From positions 868,001 through 932,000 of the forward strand of contig NZ_OY970459.1 of assembly GCF_963853665.1 (NCBI RefSeq): a stretch of 64,000 bases of DNA. Direction: 5' to 3'. Each line of letters starts with the position of its first letter. Position 1 is the stretch's first letter. Shown piece by piece: positions 46,201-58,200 of this stretch. The translations under genes were made by a program, and so were the position numbers. The notes under the pieces are model-generated. The model was not told the origin of the DNA and did not search any database. It saw nothing but the letters and a program-made list of their open reading frames with translations. The stretch is from Mycobacterium decipiens (GTDB lineage: Bacteria > Actinomycetota > Actinomycetes > Mycobacteriales > Mycobacteriaceae).

Positions 46201-49200
46201 CCCGCTGGAACAGATGCGTGAATGGCGCGCGGCCGCTGTGGAGCGGATTCAGGGGTTGAGTCCAGCGCGGGTTTTGGAGATCGGAGTGGGTACGGGGTTG
46301 TTGCTTACCCAGCTTGCCCCCGACTGTGTCGAGTATTGGGGTACCGACTTTTCTGCGCCAACGATTCAGATGCTGCGGGCGGCGGTGGCATCGCAGCCAT
46401 GGGGTGATCGGGTGCGGTTACACGTGCAGCCGGCGGATAGGGCCGAGGGGTTGCCGGCGGGTCATTTCGATGTGGTGGTGCTTAACTCGGTGATCCAGTA
46501 CTTCCCCAGCGCGGGGTATCTGCTTGATGTGCTGGCCGTGGCGATGCGGCTGCTGGCGCCGGGCGGGGCGTTGTTTATCGGCGATGTGCGCAATCTGGCG
46601 TTGTTGACGGCGTTTACCACCAAGGTGCTGTGCACCGACACCGCCGGGGCCAAGGACGCTGCCGCGGTCATGCGTGAGCGGGTGCGCAGGGAAATGCTTG
46701 CTGAGCAAGAACTGTTGTTGGCGCCGGAATTCTTTACCGCCTTGCCGCAGTACCTGCCTGACATCGCCGCCGTGGAGGTACAGCTTAAGCAGATGCGGGC
46801 GGTCAACGAGCTCAGCTGTTACCGCTATGAGGTGGTGCTGCGTAAAGGGCCGGTACCGGTTCGGTCTTTGGCCGACCTACCGATCCAGCCGTGGCAGCGA
46901 TTCGAAAGCCTGACCGTGGTGGGTGAGTATCTGCGCGAGCAGCGTCCGGCGGGGTTGCGGGTCACCGGGATACCCCATGGGGCGGTTTGGCCGGATGTGG
47001 CGATGGCGCAGGCGCTGGCCGAGGCCGGCGACCGGGTACCGGTCAGCCAGATACCCGCCGAGCCATCCGGACCTGATGCGGTGTTACCACACCAGGTCCA
47101 CCAGCTTGGGCAGGAAACCGGATACACCGTGGCCATCACCTGGTCTTCGACCCCTGGCCTGATGGACCTGTTGCTCACCGATTCACTGGATGCTCAACCA
47201 TCCTCAGCACTGTCGGATCTGTATCTGCCCGGCGCGCCGATCGGGTCTTTAGCCGGTTACGTCAATGACCCCTCGGCGATCGAGTTGGCTGTGGAGGTGC
47301 GTCGGTGGGTGGGGGAGCGGTTGCCCGAGTACATGGTGCCGGCGGTGGTCATGGTGATACCGGCGTTGCCGTTGACCGCGAACGGGAAACTGGATCGGCG
47401 GGGGTTGCCGGCCCCGCAGTTCAGCGGCACCACGACCTATCGGGGGCCGCGTGATGAGCGTGAAGCGGTGTTGGCGAAGTTGTTCGCTGAGGTCTTGGGG
47501 GTCGCTCAGGTCGGCATTGATGACAAGTTCTTCGATCTGGGTGGACATTCACTGTCGGTGACGCGGTTGGTGGCCCGGATCCGCGCCGAGTTAGACGTTG
47601 AGGTCCCTATCCGGGCGGTGTTTGATGCTCCTACCGTTGCTGAGTTAGCCCAATGGCTTTCGGTGCATGCCGGCCAGCGGGTGCGGGCGGCGTTGACGCC
47701 GCGGCCGCGTCCGGCGCGGTTGCCGTTGTCCTACGCCCAGGCCCGGTTGTGGTTCCTCCACAAATACGAGGGTCCGTCGGCGACCTACAACATTCCGTTG
47801 GCGCTGCGGTTGACCGGCGCGGTGGATCACGCGGCATTGCGCGCGGCGATTGTTGACGTGATCGGCCGCCATGAGAGTCTGCGCACCCTGTTTGGTGAGA
47901 CCGACGGTGTCCCGCACCAACAGATCCTGGCTGTCGAGGAGATAGACACACCGGTGCTGGTGACCGAGGTGGCCGTTGAGGGGTTGGCTGCGGCGGTGGT
48001 CGAGGCTGTGGGGTATCGGTTTGATTTGGCCACCCAGATCCCGATCCGGGCGCACCTGTTGGCGGTGTCGGCCACTGAGCAGGTTTTGGTGGTGGTGGTT
48101 CATCACATCGCCGCCGATGGGGCCTCGTTGGTGCCGTTAGCCCGGGATGTGGCCACCGCCTATGCGGCGCGGCTTGCCGGGCAGGCCCCGGGTTGGGCGC
48201 CGCTGGCGGTGCAGTACGCCGATTACACCCTGTGGCAACACGAAGTCCTGGGCAGCGAGGACGATCCCGACAGCGTCTTATCGCAACAATTCGACTATTG
48301 GCGGGCCGAGCTGGATGGGGTGCCTGAACACATTGTGTTGCCGTTGGATCGGCCCCGCCCCCCACAGCAATCATTCCGCGGCGCACAGCTGGGGTTGAGC
48401 ATCGACGCAGAACTGCGGGCACGTATCGAGGCGCACGCCCGCCAGACCGGCACGACCCCGTCGATGGTGTTGCAGGCCGGGTTGATGGTGTTGCTGCATA
48501 AACTCGGCGCCGGTGATGACTTGACGATCGGGGGGCCGATCGCCGGACGCACCGATGACACGTTAAGTGATCTGATCGGGTTTTTCGTCAACACCTGGGT
48601 GTTGCGGGTCGACACCTCGGGTAATCCGTGTTTTGGTGAGTTGCTTGAGCAGGTCCGCGCTAAAGCGTTGGCCGCCTACGAGAACCAAGACGCCCCGTTT
48701 GAGCGGCTGGTGGAACTACTCAACCCGATCCGTTCCACCGCGCACAACCCCCTGTTCCAGGTGTCGTTGGCGTTGCAAAACAACCCCCTTCCCGCCATCG
48801 AGTTCCCCGGGCTGGACATCGAAATACTGCCCGCACCCACCCACACCGCCAGATTCGACCTGGCCATCGACCTGGTCGATCTGCCATCACACACCAAAGA
48901 CCCCCAACCACTAACCGGGACCATCGAATACGCCACCGACCTATTCGACCGCGACACCATCGAAAAGTTCGCCACCTACTACCTCCACATCCTCGACATA
49001 GTCACTACCGACCCCCAACAACGGATCGATCTGATCGAGATCATCGACCCCGCCGAACGCCAACAACTACTCGTTGAACGCAATGACACCGCCACACCAG
49101 TACCCGAAACCACCATTCCGGAGCTGTTTGCCGCCCAGGTTGCTCGCATTCCCGAGTCGCCCGCGGTCCAAGACGACCAGGAGACGCTGACCTACCGCGA

Positions 49201-52200
49201 ACTCGATATTCGGGCAACCGATTTGGCCCGCGGTTTGAGGGCTCATGGGGCAGGTCCGGAAGCCATTGTCGCGGTGGCCTTGCCCCGGTCGGCTCGGCTG
49301 GTGGTTGCGTTGCTGGCGATCGCCAAAACCGGTGCTGCTTACCTGCCGATCGACCCGAACTATCCCAGCGAGCGCAGCGCCTACATCCTCACCGACGCCG
49401 CTCCCCAAATACTGATCACCGACACCCCCACCGCCCCAACATTGCCCGATACGGGTATCCCTCTACTGATCCTTGACACCACCGAGGTCGGCCACGGCGG
49501 GATCGAGGCCACTCCCGCTGACTGCTACCAGGACAGCCCGCGGCCACGGCCGGAGAACCTGGCCTACATCATGTACACCTCCGGATCCACCGGGGCCCCT
49601 AAGCCCGTCGCTATCACCCATCGCAACGTGGTGGCATTGTTTACCGGGTTCCAACGCTGGTGTGGTTTGACCGATACCGATGTGTGGGCGTGGTGTCATT
49701 CGCCGGCGTTCGATGTCTCGGCGTGGGAGTTGTGGGGAGCGCTGCTGCACGGAGCCCAAGCTGTGGCGGTGCCGTGGGATGTGGTGCGAGCACCGCGAGC
49801 ACTGTGGCAACTAGTGGTCGATAAGCGGATCACGGTGCTCAGTCAGACGCCGTCGGCATTTTATGAATTGATACGCGCGGAGCGCGAATACCCGGCTGGC
49901 GCGGAGAATTCCGCATTGCGGATGGTGGTTTTCGGTGGGGAGGCGCTAGACCCATCTCGGCTACGGGGTTGGTATCCCGATCAGGGTGACCACGCACCGG
50001 CCTTGATCAACATGTACGGCATCACCGAAACTACCGTGCATACCACGTATCTGGAGCTAACCAGCGAAGACGCCGAAAGCGGCGTATCCCCGATTGGTGG
50101 CCCGTTGGGCACTGTGGGGGTGTTTGTGTTGGATGCGGGGTTGTGTCCGGTGCCGGTGGGGGTGGCTGGTGAGTTGTATGTCGCCGGTGCGCAGGTAGCG
50201 CGGGGGTATCGGGGTCGGGCGGGGTTGACGGCGCAGCGGTTTGTGGCGTGTCCGTTCGGGCCGGCTGGGTCACGGATGTATCGCAGCGGGGATTTGGTGC
50301 GTTGGACGGCGGCGGGGCAGTTGGAGTTTGTGGGCCGCGCCGATGACCAGGTCAAGATCCGCGGGTTCCGGATTGAACCAGGTGAAATCGAAGCTGTGCT
50401 AGCGGCTCATCCGCGGGTGGCCCAGGCAGTAGTCAGCGCCCATACCACCACCACCGATACCGATGGGGGCATCAGCGAGAAGCAGTTGGTGGGCTATATC
50501 GTGCCCGAGCCAGCAACCGACGCCCGCATCCAGATAGCTGCCGGCGCAGCCGATGAACATGCCGAGTTGGCTGTGGAGGTGCGTCGGTGGGTGGGGGAGC
50601 GGTTGCCCGAGTACATGGTGCCGGCGGTGGTCATGGTGGTGGAGGGGTTGCCGTTGACCGCGAACGGGAAACTGGATCGGCGGGGGTTGCCGGCCCCGCA
50701 GTTCAGCGGCACCACGACCTATCGGGGGCCGCGTGATGAGCGTGAAGCGGTGTTGGCGAAGTTGTTCGCTGAGGTCTTGGGGGTCGCTCAGGTCGGCATT
50801 GATGACAAGTTCTTCGATCTGGGTGGACATTCACTGTCGGTGACGCGGTTGGTGGCCCGGATCCGCGCCGAGTTAGACGTTGAGGTCCCTATCCGGGCGG
50901 TGTTTGATGCTCCTACCGTTGCTGAGTTAGCCCAATGGCTTTCGGTGCATGCCGGCCAGCGGGTGCGGGCGGCGTTGACGCCGCGGCCGCGTCCGGCGCG
51001 GTTGCCGTTGTCCTACGCCCAGGCCCGGTTGTGGTTCCTCCACAAATACGAGGGTCCGTCGGCGACCTACAACATTCCGTTGGCGCTGCGGTTGACCGGC
51101 GCGGTGGATCACGCGGCATTGCGCGCGGCGATTGTTGACGTGATCGGCCGCCATGAGAGTCTGCGCACCCTGTTTGGTGAGACCGACGGTGTCCCGCACC
51201 AACAGATCCTGGCTGTCGAGGAGATAGACACACCGGTGCTGGTGACCGAGGTGGCCGTTGAGGGGTTGGCTGCGGCGGTGGTCGAGGCTGTGGGGTATCG
51301 GTTTGATTTGGCCACCCAGATCCCGATCCGGGCGCACCTGTTGGCGGTGTCGGCCACTGAGCAGGTTTTGGTGGTGGTGGTTCATCACATCGCCGCCGAT
51401 GGGGCCTCGTTGGTGCCGTTAGCCCGGGATGTGGCCACCGCCTATGCGGCGCGGCTTGCCGGGCAGGCCCCGGGTTGGGCGCCGCTGGCGGTGCAGTACG
51501 CCGATTACACCCTGTGGCAACACGAAGTCCTGGGCAGCGAGGACGATCCCGACAGCGTCTTATCGCAACAATTCGACTATTGGCGGGCCGAGCTGGATGG
51601 GGTGCCTGAACACATTGTGTTGCCGTTGGATCGGCCCCGCCCCCCACAGCAATCATTCCGCGGCGCACAGCTGGGGTTGAGCATCGACGCAGAACTGCGG
51701 GCACGTATCGAGGCGCACGCCCGCCAGACCGGGGCTACCACGTCGATGGTGTTGCAGGCCGGGTTGATGGTGTTGCTGCATAAACTCGGCGCCGGTGATG
51801 ACTTGACGATCGGGGGGCCGATCGCCGGACGCACCGATGACACGTTAAGTGATCTGATCGGGTTTTTCGTCAACACCTGGGTGTTGCGGGTCGACACCTC
51901 GGGTAATCCGTGTTTTGGTGAGTTGCTTGAGCAGGTCCGCGCTAAAGCGTTGGCCGCCTACGAGAACCAAGACGCCCCGTTTGAGCGGCTGGTGGAACGA
52001 CTCAACCCGATCCGTTCCACCGCGCACCACCCCCTGTTCCAGGTGTCGTTGGCGTTGCAAAACAACCCCCTTCCCGCCATCGAGTTCCCCGGGCTGGACA
52101 TCGAAATACTGCCCGCACCCACCCACACCGCCAGATTCGACCTATTCATCAACCTGATCGATACGCCCTCAACCACCGCGGATCCCCAACCACTAACCGG

Positions 52201-55200
52201 GACCATCGAATACGCCACCGACCTATTCGACCGCGACACCATCGAAAAGTTCGCCACCTACTACCTCCACATCCTCGACATAGTCACTACCGACCCCCAA
52301 CAGCGGGTCGATCTGATCGAGATCATCGACCCTGTCGAACGTCAACGGCTGCTGGTCGAGTGCAATGACACCGCTACCGCGATACCCGAAACCACCATTC
52401 CGGAGCTGTTTGCCGCCCAGGTTGCTCGCATTCCCGAGTCGCCCGCGGTCCAAGACGATCAGGAGACGCTGACCTACCGCGAACTCGATATTCGGGCAAC
52501 CGATTTGGCCCGCGGTTTGAGGGCTCATGGGGCAGGTCCGGAAGCCATTGTCGCGGTGGCCTTGCCCCGGTCGGCTCGGCTGGTGGTTGCGTTGCTGGCG
52601 ATCGCCAAAACCGGTGCTGCTTACCTGCCGATCGACCCGAACTATCCCAGCGAGCGCAGCGCCTACATCCTCACCGACGCCGCTCCCCAAATACTGATCA
52701 CCGACACCCCCACCGCCCCAACATTGCCCGATACGGGTATCCCTCTACTGATCCTTGACACCACCGAGGTCGGCCACGGCGGGATCGAGGCCACTCCCGC
52801 TGACTGCTACCAGGACAGCCCGCGGCCACGGCCGGAGAACCTGGCCTACATCATGTACACCTCCGGATCCACCGGGGCCCCTAAGCCCGTCGCTATCACC
52901 CATCGCAACGTGGTGGCATTGTTTGCCGGGTTCCAACGCTGGTGTGGTTTGACCGATACCGATGTGTGGGCGTGGTGTCATTCGCCGGCGTTCGATTTCG
53001 CTGTGTGGGAGTTGTGGGGAGCGCTGCTGCACGGAGCCCAAGCTGTGGCGGTGCCGTGGGATGTGGTGCGAGCACCGCGAGCACTGTGGCAACTAGTGGT
53101 CGATAAGCGGATCACGGTGCTCAGTCAGACGCCGTCGGCATTTTATGAATTGATACGCGCGGAGCGCGAATACCCGGCTGGCGCGGAGAATTCCGCATTG
53201 CGGATGGTGGTTTTCGGTGGGGAGGCGCTAGACCCATCTCGGCTACGGGGTTGGTATCCCGATCAGGGTGACCACGCACCGGCCTTGATCAACATGTACG
53301 GCATCACCGAAACTACCGTGCATACCACGTATCTGGAGCTAACCAGCGAAGACGCCGAAAGCGGCGTATCCCCGATTGGTGGCCCGTTGGGCACTGTGGG
53401 GGTGTTTGTGTTGGATGCGGGGTTGTGTCCGGTGCCGGTGGGGGTGGCTGGTGAGTTGTATGTCGCCGGTGCGCAGGTAGCGCGGGGGTATCGGGGTCGG
53501 GCGGGGTTGACGGCGCAGCGGTTTGTGGCGTGTCCGTTCGGGCCGGCTGGGTCACGGATGTATCGCAGCGGGGATTTGGTGCGTTGGACGGCGGCGGGGC
53601 AGTTGGAGTTTGTGGGCCGCGCCGATGACCAGGTCAAGATCCGCGGGTTCCGGATTGAACCAGGTGAAATCGAAGCTGTGCTAGCGGCTCATCCGCGGGT
53701 GGCCCAGGCAGTAGTCAGCGCCCATACCACCACCACCGATACCGATGGGGGCATCAGCGAGAAGCAGTTGGTGGGCTATGTCGTGCCCGATCGGGAGGCG
53801 ATGCTGGCGCGTGATGCGGCGCGAGAAGCCGGGCTGGTGGGGCAGTGGGAGCGGGTGTATGACGGCGTGTATTCGGGGTTAACGTCGCAGGTGTCGGAGG
53901 TGTTGGGGGAGGATTTCCGGGGCTGGAACAGCAGTTATACCGGGGCGCCGATCCCGCTGGAACAGATGCGTGAATGGCGCGCGGCCGCTGTGGAGCGGAT
54001 TCAGGGGTTGAGTCCAGCGCGGGTTTTGGAGATCGGAGTGGGTACGGGGTTGTTGCTTACCCAGCTTGCCCCCGACTGTGTCGAGTATTGGGGTACCGAC
54101 TTTTCTGCGCCAACGATTCAGATGCTGCGGGCGGCGGTGGCATCGCAGCCATGGGGTGATCGGGTGCGGTTACACGTGCAGCCGGCGGATAGGGCCGAGG
54201 GGTTGCCGGCGGGTCATTTCGATGTGGTGGTGCTTAACTCGGTGATCCAGTACTTCCCCAGCGCGGGGTATCTGCTTGATGTGCTGGCCGTGGCGATGCG
54301 GCTGCTGGCGCCGGGCGGGGCGTTGTTTATCGGCGATGTGCGCAATCTGGCGTTGTTGACGGCGTTTACCACCAAGGTGCTGTGCACCGACACCGCCGGG
54401 GCCAAGGACGCTGCCGCGGTCATGCGTGAGCGGGTGCGCAGGGAAATGCTTGCTGAGCAAGAACTGTTGTTGGCGCCGGAATTCTTTACCGCCTTGCCGC
54501 AGTACCTGCCTGACATCGCCGCCGTGGAGGTACAGCTTAAGCAGATGCGGGCGGTCAACGAGCTCAGCTGTTACCGCTATGAGGTGGTGCTGCGTAAAGG
54601 GCCGGTACCGGTTCGGTCTTTGGCCGACCTACCGATCCAGCCGTGGCAGCGATTCGAAAGCCTGACCGTGGTGGGTGAGTATCTGCGCGAGCAGCGTCCG
54701 GCGGGGTTGCGGGTCACCGGGATACCCCATGGGGCGGTTTGGCCGGATGTGGCGATGGCGCAGGCGCTGGCCGAGGCCGGCGACCGGGTACCGGTCAGCC
54801 AGATACCCGCCGAGCCATCCGGACCTGATGCGGTGTTACCACACCAGGTCCACCAGCTTGGGCAGGAAACCGGATACACCGTGGCCATCACCTGGTCTTC
54901 GACCCCTGGCCTGATGGACCTGTTGCTCACCGATTCACTGGATGCTCAACCATCCTCAGCACTGTCGGATCTGTATCTGCCCGGCGCGCCGATCGGGTCT
55001 TTAGCCGGTTACGTCAATGACCCCTCGGCGATCGAGTTGGCTGTGGAGGTGCGTCGGTGGGTGGGGGAGCGGTTGCCCGAGTACATGGTGCCGGCGGTGG
55101 TCATGGTGATACCGGCGTTGCCGTTGACCGCGAACGGGAAACTGGATCGGCGGGGGTTGCCGGCCCCGCAGTTCAGCGGCACCACGACCTATCGGGGGCC

Positions 55201-58200
55201 GCGTGATGAGCGTGAAGCGGTGTTGGCGAAGTTGTTCGCTGAGGTCTTGGGGGTCGCTCAGGTCGGCATTGATGACAAGTTCTTCGATCTGGGTGGACAT
55301 TCACTGTCGGTGACGCGGTTGGTGGCCCGGATCCGCGCCGAGTTAGACGTTGAGGTCCCTATCCGGGCGGTGTTTGATGCTCCTACCGTTGCTGAGTTAG
55401 CCCAATGGCTTTCGGTGCATGCCGGCCAGCGGGTGCGGGCGGCGTTGACGCCGCGGCCGCGTCCGGCGCGGTTGCCGTTGTCCTACGCCCAGGCCCGGTT
55501 GTGGTTCCTCCACAAATACGAGGGTCCGTCGGCGACCTACAACATTCCGTTGGCGCTGCGGTTGACCGGCGCGGTGGATCACGCGGCATTGCGCGCGGCG
55601 ATTGTTGACGTGATCGGCCGCCATGAGAGTCTGCGCACCCTGTTTGGTGAGACCGACGGTGTCCCGCACCAACAGATCCTGGCTGTCGAGGAGATAGACA
55701 CACCGGTGCTGGTGACCGAGGTGGCCGTTGAGGGGTTGGCTGCGGCGGTGGTCGAGGCTGTGGGGTATCGGTTTGATTTGGCCACCCAGATCCCGATCCG
55801 GGCGCACCTGTTGGCGGTGTCGGCCACTGAGCAGGTTTTGGTGGTGGTGGTTCATCACATCGCCGCCGATGGGGCCTCGTTGGTGCCGTTAGCCCGGGAT
55901 GTGGCCACCGCCTATGCGGCGCGGCTTGCCGGGCAGGCCCCGGGTTGGGCGCCGCTGGCGGTGCAGTACGCCGATTACACCCTGTGGCAACACGAAGTCC
56001 TGGGCAGCGAGGACGATCCCGACAGCGTCTTATCGCAACAATTCGACTATTGGCGGGCCGAGCTGGATGGGGTGCCTGAACACATTGTGTTGCCGTTGGA
56101 TCGGCCCCGCCCCCCACAGCAATCATTCCGCGGCGCACAGCTGGGGTTGAGCATCGACGCAGAACTGCGGGCACGTATCGAGGCGCACGCCCGCCAGACC
56201 GGCACGACCCCGTCGATGGTGTTGCAGGCCGGGTTGATGGTGTTGCTGCATAAACTCGGCGCCGGTGATGACTTGACGATCGGGGGGCCGATCGCCGGAC
56301 GCACCGATGACACGTTAAGTGATCTGATCGGGTTTTTCGTCAACACCTGGGTGTTGCGGGTCGACACCTCGGGTAATCCGTGTTTTGGTGAGTTGCTTGA
56401 GCAGGTCCGCGCTAAAGCGTTGGCCGCCTACGAGAACCAAGACGCCCCGTTTGAGCGGCTGGTGGAACTACTCAACCCGATCCGTTCCACCGCGCACAAC
56501 CCCCTGTTCCAGGTGTCGTTGGCGTTGCAAAACAACCCCCTTCCCGCCATCGAGTTCCCCGGGCTGGACATCGAAATACTGTCCGCACCCACCCACACCG
56601 CCAAATTCGACCTATTCATCGACCTGATCGATACGCCCTCAACCACCGCGGATCCCCAACCACTAACCGGGACCATCGAATACGCCACCGACCTATTCGA
56701 CCGCGACACCATCGAAAAGTTCGCCACCTACTACCTCCACATCCTCGACATAGTCACTACCGACCCCCAACAACGGATCGATCTGATCGAGATCATCGAC
56801 CCCGCCGAACGCCAACAACTACTCGTTGAACGCAATGACACCGCCACACCAGTACCCGAAACCACCATTCCGGAGCTGTTTGCCGCCCAGGTTGCTCGCA
56901 CCCCCGAGTCGCCCGCGGTCCAAGACGACCACCAGACGCTGACCTACCGGGAGTTCGCCGCGCGGGTTAACCGTTTGGCCAGGTTCCTTATCGCTGCCGG
57001 TGTGGGACCGGAGTCAGTGGTGGGGTTGGCGATGTCTCGCAGCATTGAGTTGGTGGTGGGGATGTATGCGGTCGTGCAGGCCGGTGCGGCGTTTGTGCCG
57101 ATCGACCCGAACCATCCCAGCCAACGCAACGGGTATGTGATGAAGACTGCTGATCCGGTGTGTGTGCTGACCACCTCCGGTGATGGTTTTGACGAGGCGG
57201 CCGGTGTGCGTGTTGTTGACGTCGATCATGTTGATGTTTCCGGGTTTTCGGCCGATCCGATCACCGATGTCGATCGTGTGAGGCCATTGTGTCCGGACAA
57301 TATCGCTTATGTGATGTTCACGTCGGGCTCCACGGGCCAGCCCAAGGGTGTGGCTGTGAGCCACGCCGCGATCGTCAATCACGTGCTGTGGATGCGTACC
57401 CAGTACGCAGTCGGACCCAACGATGTGTATCTGCAGAAAACAGCCGCGACGTTCGACGTGTCGCTGTGGGGTTATTTTGTGCCACTGATCTCGGGTGCCC
57501 AAATCATGCTGGCCGCCCCGAATGAGCAGGGGAACCCTCAATATTTAGCAAAAACGATACATTCGCGCGGGGTCACGCTGACCGACTTCGTGCCATCAAT
57601 GCTGTCAGTGTTTTGCGCCTCAGCACCCCACGATGCGTTGGCATCACTGCGCGATGTGTTCGTGATCGGCGAAGCGCTACCACCAACAACAGCACAAGCA
57701 TTCACCACCGTATGCGATGCAGCACTGCACAATGCCTACGGGCCAACCGAGGCGGTGACAACCACCACCTGGAGGACCGGCCCCTCTGATGTTGACAATG
57801 TGCCGATCGGTACTCCGCAGTGGAACTGTCAGGTGTTTGTATTGGATGCGGGGTTGTGTCCGGTGCCGGTGGGGGTGGCTGGTGAAGCGTATATCGCCGG
57901 TGCGCAGCTAGCGCGGGGGTATCGGGGTCGGGCGGGGTTGACGGCGCAGCGGTTTGTGGCGTGTCCGTTCGGGCCGGCTGGATCACGGATGTATCGCAGC
58001 GGGGATTTGGTGCGTTGGACGGCGGCGGGGCAGTTGGAGTTTGTGGGCCGCGCCGATGACCAGGTCAAGATCCGCGGGTTCCGGATTGAACCAGGTGAAA
58101 TCGAAGCTGTGCTAGCGGCTCATCCGCGGGTGGCCCAGGCAGTAGTCAGCACCCACACCATCGCGAGTGGTCTCGACGACGTCAGCGAGAAGCAGTTGGT

